Source: Rhizobium sp. GN54 (GTDB taxonomy: Bacteria; Pseudomonadota; Alphaproteobacteria; Rhizobiales; Rhizobiaceae). Taken from it: a stretch of DNA of 64,000 nucleotides. This document shows, one piece after another, positions 19,801-28,304 of this stretch. The DNA is taken from assembly GCF_021026345.1 (NCBI RefSeq), contig NZ_JAJNCZ010000004.1:310001-374000 (forward strand), read 5' to 3'. The notes under the pieces were generated by a model. That model saw nothing but the letters and a program-made list of their open reading frames with translations. It did not search any database and was not told the DNA's origin. Made by a program: the position numbers and the translations under genes. Position 1 is the stretch's first letter; each line of letters begins with the position of its first letter.

Positions 19801-22300
19801 CACCGTCCGAAGCCGGCCGGATGCCGATCATCGGTCCCTCGGGGCGCACCGGCAGTGTCAGCGCGCGCTCGACGGCGCGGCCACCGGCCTCGCTCATGCG
19901 CAGGGTGATGTCGGCGTTGAGAAGCTGCGTCGTCGCCGGGCGCTCGGCGATATCGACCTCGAAGCGCGCCTTGCCGTCCTCGTCGAGCGGCTCCAGCCCC
20001 TCGATCGGCATGCGGTTCTCCTCCATCGCCTCCTCGTCGGCGAGGCCGAAGACATAGCCCTTGAAGGCCTCGCTCGTCCGTGTCGGCTTCAGCGCCACGT
20101 CGCCCTCGATCTCGAGGCCGGCGGCGGGGGCGCCGTAGAGATAGCGCCCGTCGACGTCGATCGCCACCGGCGTGCCGCCGATGATCTCGGTTGCCTCGCT
20201 GGTCAGGTCGAACTCGGTACGGTCGGGCACGAAGTCGTCGACGAGAAAGGTCTTCTCGCCGATCGACGGCGCCTTGGGATCGGCGAAGATCTGCATCGTC
20301 CAGGTACCGCGCATGGCGTTCGGCTGGACGGGGAAGTCGATCGCGTGGCCGCCGATCCGGCTGTCGTTGCTGACGACACGGCGGTCCTCCACGCCGTCCG
20401 GGCGGGTGAAGACGAAGGTGAGCGGCAGGCCCTCCACGGCGTTCGCCTCGACGTCGCGGGCAAGGGCCGCGGCGTGGACAGTCTCGCCGGCGCGGTAGAT
20501 GCCGCGCTCGGTCCAGGCGAAGATGTCGATCGCGCCGGGTGCCGCGCGGCCGGTGACGCCGCGGTCCGAAAGGTCGAAGCCGGCGCGGGTCATGTCGAGG
20601 AACACGTAGTCCGCGCTGCCGTTGCGGGCGGTGAGCACGGCCGGCATCGTCGCCGCCGTGCCGCGGATCAGGCCGGCGGTGAAGGTGGCGCGGCCGTCCG
20701 CGTCGGTGGTCGCTGTGCCGAGGACCTCGTTGTTCTTGGCGAGCAGTTGCAGCTCCACGCCGGCCATCGGCGCAGCACTGCCGAGCGCGCGGGCGAAGAC
20801 GTGCAGCCCGTCGGTGCCGGCGAAGGTGGAAAGCCCGATGTCGGAGACGAGGAACCACTGCGTCGCCTTCGCATCCCAGTCGCGCTTCGGCCCGTTCGAG
20901 GCCGCGGCCGTCAGCACATAGATGCCGGGCTTGCGTTCCGGCAGCGCCTCGTCGACGGGGAAGGAGGTGACGACGTCCTTGTTCAGGTCCCGCTGCATGT
21001 CGATCTGGCCCTGCCAGACGAGCTCGCCGAGTTCGCTTTCGATGCGGCTGGCGCCGTAGCCGTCGAGCTGGGTCAGGAACTGCGAGCCGGTGAGAAGGGC
21101 GGCGATGCTGCGGTCGCCGACGCGGTAGAGCTTCAGGTCGGCGCTGTCGGTGTTGACGGAGACGATCGGGATGCCGCGCCGGGCCGTGCTCGGCAGGACG
21201 AAGCTGTCGCCGGTGAAGCGCACGCTGGCGCTACGGTCCTGGACGTAGATGTCGAGCTCGACGGGAGCCTCCAGGCTCTCGTCGACCGAAGACGGCAGGC
21301 CCGGGCGGAAGGCGAGACGATAGCGCTGGCCATGGTTCAGGCCCTCGATGCAGATCTGGTTGTCCTTGGCCTCGACGCCCTTGGGTGCTGCCCCGTCGAG
21401 GGTGACGAAGCCCGCATAGTCGGTGCCGACCTTCATCAGCGGCTCGGAGAACTGCACGCAGGCGCGCGGGCTGACGCTGTCGTTGTCGATCGTATGCTGG
21501 ACGAGGCGGAAGCCCTGGCGCGCCTTGAGATCGAGATAGGCAGCGCGCACGATCGCATCGTCCGCGAGCGCGAGGCTTTCCTTGTAGGCATCGATGCCGG
21601 CGCGGTAGTTGCCGGACTTGTCCAGGGCGAGCGCAAGGACGGCGAGCGCTTCCGCCCGCGCAGAGGTGGTCCGCGTCAACCAGTAGGCGTTGAGCGCGGC
21701 CAGCGGGCCCTGGCCCGTGAGGTAGCTGTTGTCGGTCGTCTGCGACGCCGTCTGCGCCATCTCGGTCCAGAGGAAACGGTCGTCGGGAGAAAGCGACAGG
21801 GCGCCCTTGTAGGCGTCGAGCGCTTCGGAATAACGGCTGGACGAGGCTTCGATCCGGCCGAGAGCGGCCAGGCTCTCGACCCCTTGCCCGTCCTGCGCGC
21901 TCAGCAGCGACAGGCTGGACCGCAGCGCGCGCGCTTCCTGCTGCAGATTGTCGGAGATGAAGGTGAGCGACGGTGCCGCACCGATATCGGCTTCGCCGTC
22001 GGTGAGCGCGATCTTGCCGGCGACCGTGCCGGCAAAGCCGTTCAACTGGCTGAAATCGGACTTGAGGAAGCACCACTTGACCTTGGGATTGTAGGTGAAG
22101 GCGCGGCAGGAGAGGTCGTCGATGCACTGGGCCTTGCACTGGTCGAGCGTGACGTTCTGGACGGTGCGCAGGTCGAAGCCGAAATAGTCGGCATTGTCAG
22201 TCGTGACGACGGTGCGCCGCGTTTCGGCTGCATGTCCGGGGTGAAGGCCTGGCGCGAGGGTGAACAGGAGGGCGCAGAGGAAACCGATGAACGCACGCAT
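16853..22300 (-). CDS. Bacterial alpha-2-macroglobulin (YfhM type) with N-terminal PAN-like domain
   Basis: A 1815-residue periplasmic or envelope protein. The signal peptide begins at ATG 22300 (MRAFIGFLCALLFTLAPG), with GGAGGA upstream; a longer in-frame extension lacks signal character. After it come a cysteine-rich PAN/apple-like region (about 25-85), a TPR-like helical part, then macroglobulin MG domains. The thioester motif GCAEQ is intact, with Cys about 1368 predicted to form the thioester with Gln, allowing covalent trapping of attacking proteases. Bacterial macroglobulins paired with PbpC are well known; the PAN-like front is a recurring but less studied addition. Unlike E. coli YfhM there is no lipobox, so it may be soluble. 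Confidence 0.93.
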   Translation of the reverse strand: MRAFIGFLCALLFTLAPGLHPGHAAETRRTVVTTDNADYFGFDLRTVQNVTLDQCKAQCIDDLSCRAFTYNPKVKWCFLKSDFSQLNGFAGTVAGKIALTDGEADIGAAPSLTFISDNLQQEARALRSSLSLLSAQDGQGVESLAALGRIEASSSRYSEALDAYKGALSLSPDDRFLWTEMAQTASQTTDNSYLTGQGPLAALNAYWLTRTTSARAEALAVLALALDKSGNYRAGIDAYKESLALADDAIVRAAYLDLKARQGFRLVQHTIDNDSVSPRACVQFSEPLMKVGTDYAGFVTLDGAAPKGVEAKDNQICIEGLNHGQRYRLAFRPGLPSSVDESLEAPVELDIYVQDRSASVRFTGDSFVLPSTARRGIPIVSVNTDSADLKLYRVGDRSIAALLTGSQFLTQLDGYGASRIESELGELVWQGQIDMQRDLNKDVVTSFPVDEALPERKPGIYVLTAAASNGPKRDWDAKATQWFLVSDIGLSTFAGTDGLHVFARALGSAAPMAGVELQLLAKNNEVLGTATTDADGRATFTAGLIRGTAATMPAVLTARNGSADYVFLDMTRAGFDLSDRGVTGRAAPGAIDIFAWTERGIYRAGETVHAAALARDVEANAVEGLPLTFVFTRPDGVEDRRVVSNDSRIGGHAIDFPVQPNAMRGTWTMQIFADPKAPSIGEKTFLVDDFVPDRTEFDLTSEATEIIGGTPVAIDVDGRYLYGAPAAGLEIEGDVALKPTRTSEAFKGYVFGLADEEAMEENRMPIEGLEPLDEDGKARFEVDIAERPATTQLLNADITLRMSEAGGRAVERALTLPVRPEGPMIGIRPASDGGVAENSTARFHVIVASPDGRRQEVSGLPWKLLSVERNYQWYREGSSWRYEPILSTKQVEAGVIDVGPDGADIAVPVGWGRYRLEVETAATDGPTTSIEFDAGWYVEATSTETPDALEIALDKESYAVGETAKLKVSSRYAGELLVTSGTETLISVSTAEIGDSGGEVEIPVTADWGAGAYVTATLYRPGDARESRMPMRAIGVKWLKVDPAGRKLAVTLDAPEKTLPRQPLDISVSVAGAGANEDAYVTVAAVDVGILNLTRYEAPDPDGWYFGQRRLGLEIRDLYGRLIDGSLGATGRLRTGGDGGQTAVEGNPPTQKLVAFFSGPVKLDGEGKARVSFDIPQFNGTARVMAVAWSKEGIGHAERDVIVRDPVVVTASLPKFLAPGDRASLRLDIANTDAPAGDYRLAVTHNAAVMIEQTGAEQTVRLEAGGKTDLTLPLIGGEVGAGTVTVALSDGSGQSWEQSLDIPVRPATLPVTTRRVLELAAGSSLTIDDQLLADSLLGSASAALNVSRASAFDVPALLMALDRYPYGCAEQTTSRALPLLYLSELSKESGLPDDVETGKRVQDAIYRVLSYQSSSGSFGLWGPGYGDLWLDAYVTDFLTRAREQKFEVPEQAMVQALDNLQNALSYDNNVKERGNEIAYALYVLARNRKAAISDLRYYADTRLSEFPTPLAKAHIAAALGLYGDAQRSGQIFGQSLRMAGDVTNVSLVRSDYGSALRDGAAVLALATEARPAPAIVPELARIVEHEWERRAYTSTQEQSWMLLAARAIRGQDNSLKLEVNGAGHDGRYAARMSGEDLLKKPVTVVNRGGEPVSAVLTTIAAPVQPLPAGGDGFVIERNYYTLDGEPTTISEARQNERYVVVLKVHEDNTWPSRVLITDLLPAGLEIDNPSLVNSASLANFDWIGEVEAAHTEFRSDRFVAAFDRSGSSNDDITLAYVVRAVTPGTYDHPAASVEDMYRPQFAARTATGRMQVLAE

Positions 22301-22548
22301 AAACCCTTGTCCTCCAAGAAAATTCAGCCCCCGGTCACTGTCGAAGCTTAGCAACGCGATGTCAACCGAAGGGGCGTGGCGGGGTGAATTGGCACTCCAA
22401 CGACGAGTGTCTTTCAGCTTCATGCTGAAGCAGTCAGACTCTCGCCTTCCTTGTTGTCGTTTGTCTTATCGGGAAAACCGGATTCCACTTTTCCCTGACA
22501 AACTCTAGGACGGCTCAGGCTGCGGGTTTCATCGCCGCGCGAGACCGC
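22301..22548. other. Intergenic region between the macroglobulin and cyclase genes
   Basis: About 250 bp, both flanking genes being on the minus strand. A GCTTCA-TGC-TGAAGC hairpin (22417-22431) lies upstream of the macroglobulin gene. No clear T-rich terminator for the cyclase gene and no convincing promoter were found, so read-through from the cyclase operon into the macroglobulin-pbpC operon cannot be excluded. Confidence 0.35.
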
Positions 22549-24528
22549 TCAGCCGGTACCGGCGGCCCGTTCGGCCCGCACGATCGTATAGTAAGGCGAG
22601 AGGGCTGGCAGCGCGGTAGACAACCGGTCGAAGAGCGGGTCGGCCGCCGAGAGCGTCTTCGCCTCGCGGGCGGCCACGAGGCGTCGGTGCTGCAGAAGCG
22701 CTTCCTCAGGCACGCCGGCAAGGGCGGTGAAGACGGGCGAGGCGGTCGTGCGCCCCTTGACCGTGATGCGGTCGAGTTCGAACACGCCGAACCGGTCGGC
22801 CAGCATGGCGGTGGCTTCGCCGATCAGTAGCGGCACGCCGTAGTTCTTCGACGCGCCTTCCAGGCGAGAGGCGAGGTTGACCGCGTCGCCCAGCACCGAA
22901 TAGTCGAAGCGCTGCGAGGACCCCATGTTGCCGACGACGCATTCGCCGGTGTTGATGCCGATGCCGATCTTCAGCGGGTGGTGGACGCTGCCGCGCTCGG
23001 CGGCCTCGCGCTTCAACTCGTCGTTCAGCGTCTCCATGCGGGCCAGCATATCGATCGCGGCGGCCACGGCATGGTTGGCATGGTCCTCGTCGTCCAGCGG
23101 CGCGTTCCAGAAGGCCATCAGGCAGTCGCCGATGTACTTGTCGATCGTGCCGCCGTGGCCGAGCACGATGTCGGAGAGCGGCGTCAGCAGGCGATTGATC
23201 AGCGTCGTCAGTTGCTCGGGATCGTCCTTCATCGTCTCGGCGATGGTGGTGAAGCCGCGCACGTCGCAAAAGAGGATGGAGAGCGTGCGCCGCTCGCCGC
23301 CGAGGCGCAGTTGCGACGGATCGCGGACGAGCCGCTCGACCAGCGCCGGCGAGAGATATTGCGAGAAGGCGCGGGTGATCTGCTTGCGGTTGCGACGCTC
23401 GTCGGCATAGTCGAAGGCCGCCTGCCCGACGGCGACGGAGGCAAAGGCGAGCGCCGGGCCGAGCGGCGAGACGAACAGCCCCGCATGGCGGATCAGCAGG
23501 AAGCTGATGGCCGCAAAGCCGAGGGCCGCTCCCAGCGCGATCACGGCCGTCTGCCAGCGCGTCGAGCGCCACACGGTGCCGGCGGCCAGGATCGCGGCGA
23601 GCGCGATGCCGGCGAGGACGACGGGCGCCCCGGCCCGGCGGATGGCGCTGGCGTTGACGATGTTGTCGAAGATGGTCGCCTGGATCTCCACGCCCGCCAC
23701 CAGGCGCCCGGTGTGGACCGTGTAGGGCGTGGCGAAGGCGTCGGCGCCGCCGTGGTTGATCTCCGGCGCGTTCTGCAGGCTCAGGCCGACGATGACGACG
23801 CGGTCGCGGAAGAAGCCCTCCGGCAGGAAGGCCTGCGGGTCGAGCGCCTGGTAGTAGGAGACAGTCGGATAGCTGCGGGCGGGGCCGTAGGACTGGATCA
23901 TCCATTCCCCCGCCGGCAACTCGGCCGGCCGGCCGGCGATGCGGGCGATCTGGCGGGCGAAGCCGTCCTCGTAGCGGGGCAGGTCGCGGAAGATGCCGTC
24001 GCCGCTGAGCGAGATGGACGCGAGCCCGGTGACCGCGCCCGCCTCGGAAAAGGCCGGCAGCGGCGTGGTGCGCACCAGTTGTTCGGCCTGCGGGGTGACG
24101 ATCACGCTCTCGTCGCCGGCGAGCACGACGTCCGGGCCGAGACTCGCTGCGAGTGCCGCATCCGCCTCCGGCGCAGAGGGCTCGGCAAAGATGATGTCGA
24201 GCCCGATGGCCTTCGCGCCGGCCGCCCGCAGCGCCTCGATCAGCCGCGCATGAATGTCGCGCGGCCAGGGCCATTGCACGTTGATCTCGGCCAGCGACGG
24301 CTCGTCGATCGCCACCACGATCGGGCTGTCGTCCGGAGGGGCGGGGTCGTGGAGCGTCGAGAGATAGTCGAAGCTGCGCAGCTCCTGCAACGTCCAGAAT
24401 GGGAAGCGGGTGAGCGCGGAGACGATGAGGAAGGCGGCCAGCGTCAGGAGCACGAGCCGCAGCCTGCGGCTCGGTCGGGGCCCGGCGTCCAGGACGGCAC
24501 CGGAGCGGAACGGCCAGGCCCGGGGCAT
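22549..24528 (-). CDS. CHASE2-domain class III adenylate cyclase
   Basis: A 659-residue inner-membrane signalling enzyme: one N-terminal membrane helix (about 23-45), a periplasmic CHASE2 sensor (about 47-290), three membrane helices (about 300-375) and a cytosolic class III cyclase domain (about 410-600). Catalytic residues are complete: metal-binding D422 (FCDVRGFT) and D468 (KYIGD), adenine-selecting K464 and D542 (RFDYSVLGD), and transition-state N551 and R555 (VNLASRLE). This predicts cAMP as product rather than cGMP or cUMP/cCMP. ATG overlaps the stop of the upstream FecR-barrel gene by 1 nt (TGATG), so the two proteins are made together. Confidence 0.93.
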   Translation of the reverse strand: MPRAWPFRSGAVLDAGPRPSRRLRLVLLTLAAFLIVSALTRFPFWTLQELRSFDYLSTLHDPAPPDDSPIVVAIDEPSLAEINVQWPWPRDIHARLIEALRAAGAKAIGLDIIFAEPSAPEADAALAASLGPDVVLAGDESVIVTPQAEQLVRTTPLPAFSEAGAVTGLASISLSGDGIFRDLPRYEDGFARQIARIAGRPAELPAGEWMIQSYGPARSYPTVSYYQALDPQAFLPEGFFRDRVVIVGLSLQNAPEINHGGADAFATPYTVHTGRLVAGVEIQATIFDNIVNASAIRRAGAPVVLAGIALAAILAAGTVWRSTRWQTAVIALGAALGFAAISFLLIRHAGLFVSPLGPALAFASVAVGQAAFDYADERRNRKQITRAFSQYLSPALVERLVRDPSQLRLGGERRTLSILFCDVRGFTTIAETMKDDPEQLTTLINRLLTPLSDIVLGHGGTIDKYIGDCLMAFWNAPLDDEDHANHAVAAAIDMLARMETLNDELKREAAERGSVHHPLKIGIGINTGECVVGNMGSSQRFDYSVLGDAVNLASRLEGASKNYGVPLLIGEATAMLADRFGVFELDRITVKGRTTASPVFTALAGVPEEALLQHRRLVAAREAKTLSAADPLFDRLSTALPALSPYYTIVRAERAAGTG

Positions 24529-27500
24529 CAGAACCGCACTTTGAGGGTGCCCTTGAAGCTCCGTCCCCAGCCCGGAATGCCGGTCGCGACCTCGAAGTCC
24601 TCGTCGAGCAGGTTGAAGGCGGCGAGGCTCATCTCGACGCGCTTGTCGAAAGGCTCCCAGGTGACGCTGGCATCGAGGGTCCAGAAGGCGGCGAGGTCCA
24701 TGCGGGCGACGGGAAGGCTACCGTCCAAAGATGTCAGGCTTCCGGCGCGTGTGCCGATGTAGTTGCCGGCGACGGTCGCCTTGACGTTGGCCTCATTCAC
24801 CCAGGTCAGGGCTATCTGCCCCGACCACGTCGGCACGAAGGGCAAAGTATCGCCATAGTCGAAACTGGAGGGATCCTTGTTCTTGGAGTCGGTGTAGGCA
24901 ACCGTACCGGAAACGCCGAAGCCATTGCCGATGAGGACATTCGACGTCAGGCTGGTGCGATCGATACGGCCTTCGGAAAGCTCCACCGAGTTGGGAAAGA
25001 ACGTGGACGGCCAGATCGTGGGATAGCCGATGGCAAGACTGTTCATGTCCTGATGCTGGTAGTCGAGCGCCGTGAAGAACCAGTCCGTCCATTCGGCGTC
25101 CCACTTGAATGCGACGGTATCCGCGTAGCCGTCGATTGCGAGACCGGTCTGGTTCGGCTGGATGCCGACGATGCTGACCGGCGCAAGCGTGTTGGCGCCG
25201 TAGTCGTAGCTCTGCCGGATGAACGCGCCGCGGAGCCATTGCCCGTCGGCGGGGGCGTAGGCGAGCCCGATGCGTGGTTCGAGCCGCCTTGTATCGGCGA
25301 GGTCGCCGTTTGCGTAGGTGCCGAACACCCCGTACTCGGCTTTGACCTGCCGGTTGATGTCATGCAGCACGTCCAAATAGATTCGGCCGTAGTCCACTCG
25401 CGAGGTCGATTGCGAATCCGGTACGTCCGTTATGTCCGATGCATAGTCGAAATCTATGACGCCACCCTCGACGCCGTATCGCCATGTCAGGTTGCCCGTC
25501 GAAACCGTGTGGTTGAGGGCGCCTATGTACGAGGTCTGCGACGCCCGCTGGTTGACTACGAGCGTGTCACCGCCGGCTGTTATCGAAACCTGCTGGTTCT
25601 GGTCAGTGTCGCTGTAGAAGAACGCTGTGTTGATGACGTTTTCGAAGCTGATCGTATGGCTCCAGCCGACGCCCAATTCGGTGGTCTTGAAGTCGTCGTT
25701 TCGAGCGAAGGTTATGGGTGCTTCGAGAAAAGAGTAGGGGAGATCAAGCGTTCCGTCTCCGTGTTGTGCATAGACTACGACTCTGTTGCCAGGCGTCGGT
25801 GTCGCCGTGAAGTAGCCGGTGCCGCTTACGAGTTCGGACTCGCCGTCAAAGCGTGAGTGAGGGAACGCGATATTGCCCGTGAGCGGCGTCTTGGCCCATT
25901 CGAGATTGACGTAGCTGCTGACCGGGAAAGGCCAGTTGGCGAAGCTGCTCCAACTGCCCTGGTAGATCGGCCGCGAATCCCCGTTGTAGGTTGAGATGCC
26001 GTAGCCGAGCTCCACTTCCGAAAAGGGGTGGCGGATGTAGTAGGGGCGTGCTGACGGGCCTGCGAGCATATGGGGGTCGTACAGAAGGCCTTGCATGAAG
26101 GACGAGAAAGTCGATTTGTTCTGGCTCGGTTCGATGCCGTCGCCACCGTAGAGGTAGTTGTTCAGGAACGGATTGACGCTGCCGCGCAGCGTCTGGTCGA
26201 CATAGGAGGAGCCGGTGAACGGGTCGAAGGTGATGTCGCCGTAGTACTGGCCCCAGGCGTTGAGGCCCTGCAGGCGGAAAGCGTTGTTGAGGGTTGAACC
26301 GGCGTCGTGGTTGAAGCTGATGGCGGCATGATCCGCACCGATGGCGCGCAGCCGGCGCATGTATTCCTGCGCCGCTGCAATGGCACCGTCGGAATCGTAT
26401 TCGTCCATCGCGATGCTGGCCCTGAGCGACGGGACGACGGGATCGTTCGGATCGAGCCTGTCGGCGTTGTCCAGCGCCTGCTGGGCAGCGATACGATTGC
26501 CCTGCTCCTGCTGCGCAATGGCCAGTGCAAGCTGTCCTTGTGCATAGGCCGGATTGGCGACGGTGCCGGCCAGCAGGTCCTCTGTCGCCTTCTCCAGTTC
26601 GCCGGTCGATAGATGGTAACGGCCGCGCGCGACCAGCGCGAGATCGAAGCCGGGGTCGCTGGCCATGGCACGATCGATCTCGCGCTTGGCCTCCCGTACC
26701 CGGTCCTGCTGCAGATAGACGATAGCCAGGTTCGATCGGGCCAGCGCATCCTCGGGGTCGAGTTCGATCGCGCGCTTCAGTGCTTTTTCGGCCGATTGCC
26801 AGTCGCCGCGAGCGTCCTGGGCGTTGCCCAGGTCGTTCCACAGCGTGCTCCAGCCGGGGGCGACCTTCACCGCCTTTTCGAGCGTGGCGATCGCGGCGTC
26901 GACATCGCCTTCGATGCCGCCCTGATAGCGCGCGAGCGACCATAGCCCGTAGGGTTGGTTCGGATCCAGCGCCAGCGCGCGGCCCATCGCTTCCTTCACC
27001 TGTTCGCGGTCGTTGATGATGAAGGCGAAGGCGGAGCGGTAGCCCGGCAGCCGCGGGTCGTCGGGATACTTCTTCTCGGCCCCCTTCAGCACCTCCAGGC
27101 TTGCCCGGATGCTGTCGAGGAAACCTGCGGCATAGGCCTGCCCGAAGGCGCCGTTCGGGCCGGTGACATGACGCGGCTGCTTTTCGAGACGATCGGGATA
27201 GGCCAGCGCGCGGGCGAAGTAGCCGCCGAAATCGGCCACGCTGGCGCGCTTCGGATCGAGGCCCGGCGCGGCGCGGGCGAAGAGCCCGGCGGCATCGGAA
27301 AAGCGGCGTTCGGCGCCGGCGACCATGGCGTCCATCAGGTCGAGGCGGGCGCGCCCCGCGGTGGAAAGCGACATGGCGCGCGCCCTGTCCAGCGAGGCGA
27401 CCGACTTCTGCCGGCCATCCAGCGTGAACTGCGCCTCGGCAAGCGTCAGCCAGTCTTCGGCGCTGCGAGCCTGTTCCGGGATTTGCTCTATGCGGTCGAT

Positions 27501-28220
27501 CGCCTCGCGCATCTCCTGCGCCGTCAGCGGCGAGGCCTGCATGTAGACGAAGGCGTCGCGCAGCGGCAGGTAGAACAGCATCTGCTCGCGGTCGTCGGAG
27601 TTGACGACGATGACCTTCTGCGGCGCCTGACCGATGCGGGCGACGGCGGCCTCGCCCTGGCGGACCTGGACGCTGCCCTGGGCGTTGGTGAGCTCGACCG
27701 TGCCTTCGAGCACGGCCAGCGAGGTCTTGTCGCCGTCGACCGTCAGCGACCAGTCGGTGCCGCGGATGGCGGCGGCGGCGGCGGGGGTCTCCACCTTCAG
27801 GCCGCGCCCGCCACGCTGGGCGCGCGCCCAGATGCTGCCGCTGTTGAGATCCAGCACGGTGTCGCCGGTCGCCCCCATCTGGCGGACGAGCAGCGAGGAG
27901 TTGCGGCCGAGGCGGATCTGGGTGTCGTCGGAAAACAGGATCGCCAGCTGGCCGACCGCGTTGGTGCGCAGTTCGTCGCCGATCAGCAGGTCCTGGTTGA
28001 GGTCGACGTGGTTCCAGGCGGAAACGTCGAAGAAGCGGACCTCCTCGCCCGTCTTGCGGGCGATGACGGAACCGGCCGCCGGGGCGGCGCGCGGAACCGG
28101 CTCGCCGAGGGCAGCCGAATGCCCACATGCGAATAGAAGCGGCAGCGCCGCTATCGCCTTCCAGCCCGTCCTCAGTCCCATGGGCGAAGAACGGCCGGTG
28201 CCGGCGCAAATGTCAAGCAT
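24528..28220 (-). CDS. FecR-TPR-outer-membrane beta-barrel fusion protein
   Basis: A 1230-residue exported protein with three modules. After a signal sequence (about 14-40; LLFACG could be a poor lipobox) comes a FecR domain (about 55-205), with GDELRTNAVGQLAILFSDDT, SSLLVRQMG, and RGTDWSLTVDG followed by LEGTVEL. Next is a TPR array (about 235-645, for example GLWSLARYQGG, DLGNAQDARGDWQSAEKAL). The C-terminal 550 residues alternate like an outer-membrane barrel and end in a terminal Phe (GTLKVRF), resembling the barrel of TonB-dependent receptors, but no plug or TonB box is seen. ATG 28220 is preferred (GGAAG 8 nt upstream); GTG 28235 and ATG 28181 are alternatives. It is coupled to the CHASE2 cyclase. 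Barrel-coding DNA is lower in GC than the rest. Confidence 0.85.
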   Translation of the reverse strand: MLDICAGTGRSSPMGLRTGWKAIAALPLLFACGHSAALGEPVPRAAPAAGSVIARKTGEEVRFFDVSAWNHVDLNQDLLIGDELRTNAVGQLAILFSDDTQIRLGRNSSLLVRQMGATGDTVLDLNSGSIWARAQRGGRGLKVETPAAAAAIRGTDWSLTVDGDKTSLAVLEGTVELTNAQGSVQVRQGEAAVARIGQAPQKVIVVNSDDREQMLFYLPLRDAFVYMQASPLTAQEMREAIDRIEQIPEQARSAEDWLTLAEAQFTLDGRQKSVASLDRARAMSLSTAGRARLDLMDAMVAGAERRFSDAAGLFARAAPGLDPKRASVADFGGYFARALAYPDRLEKQPRHVTGPNGAFGQAYAAGFLDSIRASLEVLKGAEKKYPDDPRLPGYRSAFAFIINDREQVKEAMGRALALDPNQPYGLWSLARYQGGIEGDVDAAIATLEKAVKVAPGWSTLWNDLGNAQDARGDWQSAEKALKRAIELDPEDALARSNLAIVYLQQDRVREAKREIDRAMASDPGFDLALVARGRYHLSTGELEKATEDLLAGTVANPAYAQGQLALAIAQQEQGNRIAAQQALDNADRLDPNDPVVPSLRASIAMDEYDSDGAIAAAQEYMRRLRAIGADHAAISFNHDAGSTLNNAFRLQGLNAWGQYYGDITFDPFTGSSYVDQTLRGSVNPFLNNYLYGGDGIEPSQNKSTFSSFMQGLLYDPHMLAGPSARPYYIRHPFSEVELGYGISTYNGDSRPIYQGSWSSFANWPFPVSSYVNLEWAKTPLTGNIAFPHSRFDGESELVSGTGYFTATPTPGNRVVVYAQHGDGTLDLPYSFLEAPITFARNDDFKTTELGVGWSHTISFENVINTAFFYSDTDQNQQVSITAGGDTLVVNQRASQTSYIGALNHTVSTGNLTWRYGVEGGVIDFDYASDITDVPDSQSTSRVDYGRIYLDVLHDINRQVKAEYGVFGTYANGDLADTRRLEPRIGLAYAPADGQWLRGAFIRQSYDYGANTLAPVSIVGIQPNQTGLAIDGYADTVAFKWDAEWTDWFFTALDYQHQDMNSLAIGYPTIWPSTFFPNSVELSEGRIDRTSLTSNVLIGNGFGVSGTVAYTDSKNKDPSSFDYGDTLPFVPTWSGQIALTWVNEANVKATVAGNYIGTRAGSLTSLDGSLPVARMDLAAFWTLDASVTWEPFDKRVEMSLAAFNLLDEDFEVATGIPGWGRSFKGTLKVRF

Positions 28221-28272
28221 GCTGGGGTCTTCCACTTGCTTTTATTCATTGCTGTATTAACAGGGAAACACT

Positions 28273-28293
28273 TGAAAACGGGCTGAAAACGGG
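28273..28293. promoter_or_regulatory. Tandem 10-bp direct repeat in the divergent FecR-barrel/DUF5706 promoter region
   Basis: TGAAAACGGG occurs at 28273-28282 and again at 28284-28293, spaced 11 bp start to start, about one helical turn. It fills much of the 84-bp gap between the FecR-barrel start (28220) and the start of the DUF5706-like gene (28305). Such phasing suits a regulator binding one DNA face. No known consensus is recognised. Confidence 0.4.
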
Positions 28294-28304
28294 GCGACAA
28301 GTTC

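Noticed and set aside
16787..22351. A 1854-codon open frame on the plus strand opposite the alpha-2-macroglobulin
   Set aside because: It is a mirror frame of a high-GC gene: it lies wholly antisense to a protein with clear MG domains and thioester, has compositionally biased Val/Gly/Ala/Asp/Arg content and no recognisable domain.
22978..24762. A 594-codon frame opposite the CHASE2 cyclase
   Set aside because: Shadow of a well-defined cyclase; no recognisable domain of its own.
28171..28200. ATG 28181 as start of the FecR-barrel protein
   Set aside because: It would begin exactly at the signal sequence but has no ribosome site; ATG 28220 has GGAAG at 8 nt. It remains an alternative.
24528..28220. 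TonB-dependent receptor with plug domain
   Set aside because: No plug, TonB box or N-terminal signalling motif found ahead of the barrel; the front half is FecR plus TPR.
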